Source: a virus. Taken from it: a stretch of 38,554 nucleotides of DNA. The stretch is from the IMG/VR virus record IMGVR_UViG_3300025070_000092, positions 1-38,554 of that record, one strand, 5' to 3'. The notes below the pieces were generated by a model that made no database searches, was not told the DNA's origin, and saw nothing but the letters and a program-made list of their open reading frames with translations. Position numbers and translations under genes: made by a program. Below, piece by piece: positions 33,816-38,554 of this stretch (its first letter is position 1; every line of letters starts with the position of its first letter).

Positions 33816-34192
33816 TTTACAAGATCATCGAGAGTAGGTGGTTTATAATTTGGTCCTTTCATTACCTTACCGTCGGACCGTCGGATAGGTTTATTATCTA
33901 GTCCAAGTTTGGATAGGTTTGATTTATGAACACGATCTAATGCTTCCTCTAGATCCCATTCCATGTTTTCTGCATATTGAAAGCAGACATAAACAAGATC
34001 AGCTAGTTCTTTGAGTTCATCTGCATAACCTTCTTCGGTTGCTGCATACATAAATTCTTTAAACTCTTCAACGATCAAATCCCGTTGCATAGTCCGGTTC
34101 CCCGTAGAGTTCTGGATTCCATACGCTGTCCGAAACTGGATTGCTTGATCCGAAAGTGATTGTTTTTGTAGATGTTGTGTTGTCAAGTTCAT
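33812..34192 (-). CDS. MazG-like nucleotide pyrophosphohydrolase
   Basis: An all-alpha NTP pyrophosphohydrolase-type protein. The metal-binding pattern is visible as IVEEFKEF followed by DELKELADLVYV (EExxE...ExxD). The ATG at 34192 keeps the preceding FRTAYG, which resembles the conserved start of the family; the ATG at 34090 would give only 92 aa but overlap the previous gene by just 23 nt. The C-terminal half (DRVHKSNLSKLG..KP..R.DGKV.KG) matches the phage type seen in many marine phages. It probably hydrolyses nucleotides to monophosphates for RNR and DNA synthesis. It lies directly before nrdA. Confidence 0.78.
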   Translation of the reverse strand: MNLTTQHLQKQSLSDQAIQFRTAYGIQNSTGNRTMQRDLIVEEFKEFMYAATEEGYADELKELADLVYVCFQYAENMEWDLEEALDRVHKSNLSKLGLDNKPIRRSDGKVMKGPNYKPPTLDDLVK

Positions 34193-34370
34193 TCTCAAGA
34201 TAGTGGATAGCCTTTTTAAGGTCAGACGCTTTCGTGTTAGCATCTTTGTAACCGGCTCGGCAAATATATTTAACTGCACAGCCAAGGTGATAGTTTAATT
34301 CCCAGTCTCTGATTGCGTCCCAGCATTCAATTGATCCTCGGGTGTAGTAGGCAGGGGAGAAATACGCCAT
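34068..34370 (-). CDS. DUF3310 protein (T7 gp1.7-like nucleotide kinase family)
   Basis: The core pattern WELNYHLGCAVKYICRAGYK followed by DLKKAIHYLENEL is the DUF3310 signature. T7 gp1.7, which has this domain, is a nucleotide kinase acting on dTMP/dGMP, so a similar role is possible though unproved here. The last 40 residues are low in conservation and overlap the MazG-like gene in another frame. It sits within the nucleotide metabolism block. Confidence 0.8.
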   Translation of the reverse strand: MAYFSPAYYTRGSIECWDAIRDWELNYHLGCAVKYICRAGYKDANTKASDLKKAIHYLENELDNTTSTKTITFGSSNPVSDSVWNPELYGEPDYATGFDR

Positions 34371-34576
34371 TGTGCTAATAATTGTCCTACGTTGTTGGTT
34401 AAAATAAAGTTAGTTTTTTGTAGTTGCAAAAACAACTCGATCATTTGATCAGGAGGACACCGTTTCAACAGCTCCTCCATTCTTTTTAGTTTAAACTCTT
34501 GTTCTAGAGTTATGTCAGTCACTGGCATTGGAGGGAGTCCATAAGATGGGTCTGTTCTCTTTGAAGTCATAATCAT
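34295..34576 (-). CDS. conserved hypothetical protein of the replication block, 93 aa
   Basis: A soluble protein with one long predicted helix region (residues 24-70: EQEFKLKRMEELLKRCPPDQ, then MIELFLQLQKTNF) and a loose C-terminus. It overlaps the exonuclease gene by 62 nt and the DUF3310 gene by 76 nt, so both ends share DNA with neighbours. Nothing in the sequence indicates an enzyme. An auxiliary role in DNA replication or repair is suggested by position only. Confidence 0.6.
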   Translation of the reverse strand: MIMTSKRTDPSYGLPPMPVTDITLEQEFKLKRMEELLKRCPPDQMIELFLQLQKTNFILTNNVGQLLAQWRISPLPTTPEDQLNAGTQSETGN

Positions 34577-35243
34577 CAGCAGTTAGTATCTTAGCTAAGC
34601 GTGCATTGAGTAGTGCTTCGTCACTTGTAAGACCTTTAGACTCAAAAGCTTTTACAACGCTATCCCAAGTGTAGCCATGTTCAGAAAAAAATTTTACGCT
34701 AGTTTTTACACCAAATCCAGGTGCACCTGAGTAACCATCTGTGCTGTCACCAGCAAGAGTTTGAATAAGAAACCATTCCCAGCCAGATTGCTTATCTATT
34801 GTGAAGGTTTCATCTAGATTGTACAGAGTACCAGGTATTTGTTTCATGTCCTTGTCAGGGGACACAATTACACATTCATCATTTGATGTGGCATGAATAC
34901 CCATGGCATCATCTGCCTCTAGTTGTGGCATTCTGATAACACGATAGTGATCATGTAATTTGTAGATTACTCGTCTGTATCCACAAGGTTTCTTACGATT
35001 CCTGTGACCTTTGTAAGATTTTTCAACCGACTTACGAAAATTAACAGCATCACTAAAGAACAGAATAACATCTGGATCGAAGAAAGCTGATTTAATTTTA
35101 TTGAGTTCTCTAGTAACATTAGCATATGCTTCACTAAATCTACTGCCGACCATGATTACATCATCACCCCAATCAATGTCGTACTCAGCTGATGCACATG
35201 CTTTGTAGACAATGTAATCAGCATCGATCAGTAGAGTAGTCAT
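34515..35243 (-). CDS. 5'-3' exonuclease (T7 gp6-like, FEN/PIN family)
   Basis: A 242-aa nuclease with the family's acidic residues: LIDAD (D7, D9), QLEADDAMG (E109, D111, D112), SPDKD (D130, D132) and AGDSTDG (D166, D169), followed by the helix-three-turn-helix DNA-binding motif GAPGFGVKT (173-181). YKGHRNRKKP (77-86) is the basic arch region. In T7, gp6 removes RNA primers and degrades host DNA. It is smaller than T7 gp6 (300 aa). The start overlaps the preceding 40-aa gene (ATGA). Confidence 0.92.
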   Translation of the reverse strand: MTTLLIDADYIVYKACASAEYDIDWGDDVIMVGSRFSEAYANVTRELNKIKSAFFDPDVILFFSDAVNFRKSVEKSYKGHRNRKKPCGYRRVIYKLHDHYRVIRMPQLEADDAMGIHATSNDECVIVSPDKDMKQIPGTLYNLDETFTIDKQSGWEWFLIQTLAGDSTDGYSGAPGFGVKTSVKFFSEHGYTWDSVVKAFESKGLTSDEALLNARLAKILTADDYDFKENRPILWTPSNASD

Positions 35244-35362
35244 TTACCTTGACCCCTACTCATCTTGCGATCACCCTTTGGTTTAGATAGTTTACCTTGA
35301 CCTTGAGTTGTTTTCTTTTTAGTAGATTTAATCTCCTGTGCGTTCTTCTTTGAATAAAGCAT
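35240..35362 (-). CDS. 40-aa Lys/Gln/Gly-rich protein between polymerase and exonuclease
   Basis: ATG (35362) to TGA encoding a basic 40-residue protein, starting MLYSKKNAQEIKSTKKKTTQ and containing two GQGK units. The start overlaps the polymerase stop (TAATG), and the stop overlaps the exonuclease start (ATGA). This exact fit on both sides is good evidence that it is translated. It probably binds nucleic acid or a replication protein; no family recognised. Confidence 0.65.
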   Translation of the reverse strand: MLYSKKNAQEIKSTKKKTTQGQGKLSKPKGDRKMSRGQGK

Positions 35363-36699
35363 TAGTGGGTTTCGCTCCAGTTGTTTCCGGTTGTTGCTTC
35401 GGCGTCAATGCGACACCTGATGTTGTAGTATTCACCAGCTTCTGTACTGCTAAGTACCAAGGATGAACATAAGTCTGTGGCGTGTTCGGAAGAACACTCG
35501 AATTGTAATTCGTCATGAACAAATGCTAGTTGTGAACAGCATAGTTTTAGTTGTTTGATGTTGTGTTGGTTGATAAGCATCCAACGTTTAGCCAGGATTG
35601 CAGAGTTTCCCTGCAAGCAGTAGTTTAACGCTTTATGCGGGCTATCCACGATAATTTTTCTGTCATCGATAGCTTTGATGTATCCACGTTCTGAAGCTTT
35701 TTTAATTGCATCCAGGAGATCACCGAGTCCTTCAATCGCATCAACATATGCTTCTCTGATCTCTTGTCCTTTTTTCTTTGCTGCCGAGGATGAAAGAAGT
35801 TTGTCATAGCTGTGTCCAATTTTTTCATTGCCTGCCCCATAGAGCATAGCATAGGTTACGGTCTTTACTTGTTTGCGACTGATACCTATCTTGTCAGCAT
35901 TGACTTGATGGATGTCACCGTTGAGTAGGATGTCAGCATAGCGTCCGTCATCATACTTGGCTAGGAAATGCGACAGCATTCTTAATTCGATCCCTGCCAA
36001 ATCTGCCCCCACCATTACTAAACCTGGACTAGCAGTAAATAGCTGCCTAAATCTAGGATCACTCGGAACTTGAGCGAGGTTGGGGTTACGATGAGCTTGC
36101 CTAAATGTTGCAGTAGCTACTGAACAATGGTGATGTATCCGACTAGCAGTCGTAGATAGCTTCAGCCATGCGTTCGCGCCTTCTGAGATCATCCCAAGCA
36201 TTTTCGTTACCGTCAAACATCTCGCAAACTGCATAGCAATCGGAGATCCAATCTCGGTCAGAATAACTTCGTCGATAACTGGTTTCCCAGTAGTTGTCTT
36301 CTGGGTTGGAGTCCAACCACAGAACGTTTGCAATATCCATGAGATGTGATCGCGTGATGTTGGATTTAGTTCTTTTAAGCGTGTGAATGGAGCGTCTTTG
36401 ACATAGCCTTGGGTCCGATTATTTCTCTTAGGAGTAAATATTGATCCGGCAACGTAAGGGTGCCTGTCACGTAGTAGTTGATAAGTTTGCTCAAGTTCTC
36501 GTCTGAGAGTAGATGCAAGTTCCCATGCAGAGCGTTCATCAAAGTACCATCCATGTAGTTCCTGTCTTGTGAGGATTTGGGCGGACTCATGCTCTAATTT
36601 AATCCACTCAGGTATGGTTGAAAATGTTTCCAAAGTTTGTTCGTAACAACAACGTCTTGTATCATGTAATCTTGCATTTCTTGTGACCACTCCTTCCAA
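35362..36699 (-). CDS. DNA polymerase I family, polymerase domain (T7 gp5-like), separate frame from its exonuclease domain
   Basis: The polymerase part of a T7-type replicative DNA polymerase. Motif A is VGADLAGIELRMLSHFL; the O-helix is RKQVKTVTYAMLYGAG with Tyr at the position of T7 Y526; motif C is FVHDELQ. Homology starts near EWIKLEHESAQIL, just where the exonuclease frame stops at 36594, so the real start is unclear: the frame opens with TTG (36699), GTG lies at 36690 and TTG at 36633, none with a good ribosome binding site. A -1 shift at TTTT (36621-36624) would fuse it with the exonuclease domain. The usual TGR near RQAHRNPNLAQVP reads TFR here. Confidence 0.9.
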   Translation of the reverse strand: MEGVVTRNARLHDTRRCCYEQTLETFSTIPEWIKLEHESAQILTRQELHGWYFDERSAWELASTLRRELEQTYQLLRDRHPYVAGSIFTPKRNNRTQGYVKDAPFTRLKELNPTSRDHISWILQTFCGWTPTQKTTTGKPVIDEVILTEIGSPIAMQFARCLTVTKMLGMISEGANAWLKLSTTASRIHHHCSVATATFRQAHRNPNLAQVPSDPRFRQLFTASPGLVMVGADLAGIELRMLSHFLAKYDDGRYADILLNGDIHQVNADKIGISRKQVKTVTYAMLYGAGNEKIGHSYDKLLSSSAAKKKGQEIREAYVDAIEGLGDLLDAIKKASERGYIKAIDDRKIIVDSPHKALNYCLQGNSAILAKRWMLINQHNIKQLKLCCSQLAFVHDELQFECSSEHATDLCSSLVLSSTEAGEYYNIRCRIDAEATTGNNWSETH

Positions 36700-37133
36700 T
36701 CTGTGTCCTTACCAAATGTACCTTTGTTCTCAGATAGACGATAACCGTAAGCCTCTAGACTATGGCGACCATATAATTTAAGAGGCATGTCTTTCCAGAC
36801 ACGTTTCTTATCTATGTCTAAGAGGTTTGGGTGATACAAACGACTGAGCAGAAGAGTATCCAGGCAATCACCAATACGTCTAAACCAGGGGTATAACTTA
36901 TTAATGATAGCAAGATCGTACCCAATAATGTTATGCCCAATAATACACTCAGCGTCCTCCAAATACTGAAGACCTCTAATAATTGGCTCAGCAGCTGCTT
37001 TATCTGTTGCATGTTTAAACGCTTGATCATTGTAAACCATTGTTTGCTCAGTTTCTGTATCATAAATACAGAGACAGTGGATCTTGGTAACATCACAGAG
37101 CAGTCCGTCAGTTTCTAAATCAAAGATCAGCAT
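36594..37133 (-). CDS. DNA polymerase, 3'-5' proofreading exonuclease domain (T7 gp5 N-terminus)
   Basis: A 179-aa protein covering only the proofreading domain. Exo I is FDLET (D5, E7), Exo II is IIGHNIIGYDLA and Exo III is YMIQDVVVT, matching T7 gp5. HSLEAYGYRLSENKG is also as in T7. It stops at TAG 36594, 18 codons after the end of the Exo III segment, while the polymerase domain continues in the -1 frame. The start overlaps the stop of the 43-aa gene (TAATG). It could be a free exonuclease subunit, the N-terminal part of a frameshifted polymerase, or the result of a missing T in the sequence. Confidence 0.9.
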   Translation of the reverse strand: MLIFDLETDGLLCDVTKIHCLCIYDTETEQTMVYNDQAFKHATDKAAAEPIIRGLQYLEDAECIIGHNIIGYDLAIINKLYPWFRRIGDCLDTLLLSRLYHPNLLDIDKKRVWKDMPLKLYGRHSLEAYGYRLSENKGTFGKDTDWKEWSQEMQDYMIQDVVVTNKLWKHFQPYLSGLN

Positions 37134-37264
37134 TACTTACCGTGCCATTTGTATGTCTTATCGACAAACTGTGCTCTAGCAATTGCTTGAGTTGTTGGTG
37201 GGTTAGGGCGTTTCAATTCAGAAGTCTGTTGACGGGTTGAAGTCTGCTGTTTCTGTTGTTTCAT
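37133..37264 (-). CDS. 43-aa basic protein between primase/helicase and DNA polymerase
   Basis: ATG (37264) to TAA encodes a 43-residue protein starting MKQQKQQTSTRQQTSELKRP and ending with AIARAQFVDKTYKWHGK. It overlaps the last 47 nt of the primase/helicase gene in another frame, and its stop overlaps the polymerase start (TAATG). Its exact placement between two replication genes supports translation. No known domain. Confidence 0.6.
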   Translation of the reverse strand: MKQQKQQTSTRQQTSELKRPNPPTTQAIARAQFVDKTYKWHGK

Positions 37265-38554
37265 TGAATTTACAGGTAGATAAGTCATAGTTTAATCGAC
37301 AAGCAACGCCTGTTTCCCCAGAGTAGCGATTTTTGAGAATTCTAACAGTTGTATCAGAGTGTTTAGATCCACTCTGCTGATCTCTTTCGAGTCCAATAAC
37401 TGCATCGCTAAGTTGAGCGATTGCCGCACTTCCTCTAAGTTGTCCGAGTGTAACACGTGCACCTTCTTCATGATTTTGATCCGATGATGTGCGCTTAAGA
37501 TGCGACACAAGAAATAAAGCAATGCCAGTGCGCTCAACTAGTGAACGTAGGCGGGTCATTGTAGTGTCTATCATACGTCGCTCGTCTCCATCTAATCCAC
37601 TGAGGAGGATTGATAGGTGATCGAGAAAGATAACCTTGGTATCAAGACCTGCAGCAAGGTATTCAATACGATTGTAGATGATATCAGGATCAAAAGATCC
37701 AAACCCATCAAACAAAAATAAATCCCAATTGGCAAGCGTTCTCTCATAGGCTTCAGTTAACGTAGAACGATCGTGTTCACCCATGTGTAGTGCTTTACCA
37801 ACAATAGGAGACATAAGTCCTAGAGCAGTACGTCTGTTTGATTCTTCAAGAGCCAAATAACCGACCCTTTCTCCCTTCGATAACAAGTGAGCAGCCAAGT
37901 CTCTACAGACGGACGACTTGCCTTGTCCAGATCCTGAAGTAATTGTGACAAGTTCTCCATACCGGATCCCGTGAAGCTTTTCTTGTAATCCTTGGAATGG
38001 ATAGTCATGATCAGATGGTGGTGATGGTGTAGTAACTAATTCAAGTAATGATTTACCATCTACAATACCATCGGGACGATATTCTCTACGTTTAAAGAAT
38101 GCATCATCGATAGCCTTGTAATCATTAGCTTGTAATGCGTCTGAGAGGTCCTTGTAAGCCTCTAGACGGGCTATGAATGCCCTGCCAGGTGGTAACACAC
38201 TCGCAGCTTCTTCAGCAGCCTTCTGTCCTGGTTCATCAGAATCAAACCAAAGTACAATTTCACCGTAACCTTGGAGGAATTCTAAGTTCTTTTGTATTGC
38301 TTTTTTAGCACCAGCTGCACCGCTAGGTAGTGACACAACAGGCCAAGTAGGAAATAGTTCTGCATATGATACGCAGTCTAGTTCGCCCTCTGTAATAATA
38401 ATACGTTTACCACTGTTGCCCCATAAGTATTGGGCGAAGAATGTACCAGGTGAGTCTCCTTCGTAAGTAAACTGTTTGTCTTTTGTTTTAACCTTAGCAC
38501 CTTTGACAATGCCAGATTGATCGTGATAGTAAAACCTTAGTTTATCGCCATCAC
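37218..38554 (-). CDS. primase/helicase (T7 gp4-like), 5' end outside the window
   Basis: The frame is open to the right edge, so the N-terminal zinc-binding primase part is missing from view. The Toprim motif ITEGELDCVSYAE is read from 38402 downwards, with the second acidic motif WFDSDEPGQKA. The RecA/DnaB-like helicase part has Walker A (SGSGQGKSS), Walker B (KVIFLDHLSILL), then RGSAAIAQLSDAVIGLER and LKNRYSGETG as in T7 gp4. The protein unwinds the fork and primes the lagging strand. A GTG at 38336 within the frame is not the true start because homology continues upstream. Confidence 0.95.
   Translation of the reverse strand, partial: DGDKLRFYYHDQSGIVKGAKVKTKDKQFTYEGDSPGTFFAQYLWGNSGKRIIITEGELDCVSYAELFPTWPVVSLPSGAAGAKKAIQKNLEFLQGYGEIVLWFDSDEPGQKAAEEAASVLPPGRAFIARLEAYKDLSDALQANDYKAIDDAFFKRREYRPDGIVDGKSLLELVTTPSPPSDHDYPFQGLQEKLHGIRYGELVTITSGSGQGKSSVCRDLAAHLLSKGERVGYLALEESNRRTALGLMSPIVGKALHMGEHDRSTLTEAYERTLANWDLFLFDGFGSFDPDIIYNRIEYLAAGLDTKVIFLDHLSILLSGLDGDERRMIDTTMTRLRSLVERTGIALFLVSHLKRTSSDQNHEEGARVTLGQLRGSAAIAQLSDAVIGLERDQQSGSKHSDTTVRILKNRYSGETGVACRLNYDLSTCKFNETTETADFNPSTDF

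Noticed and set aside
1-38554. CRISPR arrays, insertion sequences, integrase
   Set aside because: No regularly spaced repeats, transposase or integrase motifs were seen in any frame of the window.

Overview
The window is a stretch of a T7-like (podovirus-type) marine cyanophage genome, infecting Synechococcus or Prochlorococcus. The phage type is shown by T7-order head and tail genes (portal, scaffold, capsid, tail tubes A and B, internal core proteins, tail fibre, terminase) and a T7-like primase/helicase, exonuclease and DNA polymerase. The host group is shown by a full-length psbA (photosystem II D1) and a high-light-inducible (hli) gene beside the capsid gene. Nearly every gene lies on the minus strand, so transcription runs from high to low coordinates. 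Genes are packed with TAATG or ATGA stop/start overlaps. The sequence alone does not decide between Synechococcus and Prochlorococcus.

Read in the direction of transcription. (1) 38554-33812 is replication and nucleotide metabolism: primase/helicase (5' end outside the window), a 43-aa ORF, DNA polymerase in two frames (exonuclease and polymerase parts), a 40-aa ORF, 5'-3' exonuclease, a DUF3310 protein and a MazG-like pyrophosphohydrolase. (2) 33815-31735 is a two-subunit ribonucleotide reductase. (3) 31760-28772 is portal and scaffold plus two small proteins upstream. (4) 28772-26001 is an accessory block inserted before the capsid gene: lysozyme-like protein, small secreted outer-membrane-like protein, hli, three short basic proteins, psbA and a 19-aa ORF. 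(5) 25850-7747 is capsid, tail tubes, three internal core proteins and three tail fibre/receptor-binding proteins plus a fibre-assembly-like protein. (6) 7744-5624 is a run of small membrane or secreted proteins, probably including the holin. (7) 5646-1911 is packaging: small and large terminase subunits enclosing an HNH nuclease and a larger protein with an HNH-like C-terminus. (8) 1721-1071 is thyX. (9) 1070-608 is non-coding with inverted repeats and a sigma70-type promoter, followed by two or three small early-type genes (607-1).

The presence of an early-type promoter and early genes downstream of the late operon suggests that the contig was joined across the genome ends (circularised or concatemeric), with the terminal repeat probably in or near 608-1070. 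RNA polymerase, ssb, endonuclease and any integrase would lie outside the window.

The genes fit a lytic plan. RNR, ThyX, the MazG-like enzyme, the DUF3310 protein and the exonuclease recycle and remodel nucleotides for replication. D1 and Hli keep photosystem II working in the infected cell. The late genes build a T7-type virion. The most unusual points are the frame break in DNA polymerase, a tyrosine-less RNR small subunit, an overlapping signal-peptide gene with no ordinary start codon, the nuclease-like cluster beside the terminase, a possible phage-encoded outer-membrane barrel, and several very short coupled ORFs.
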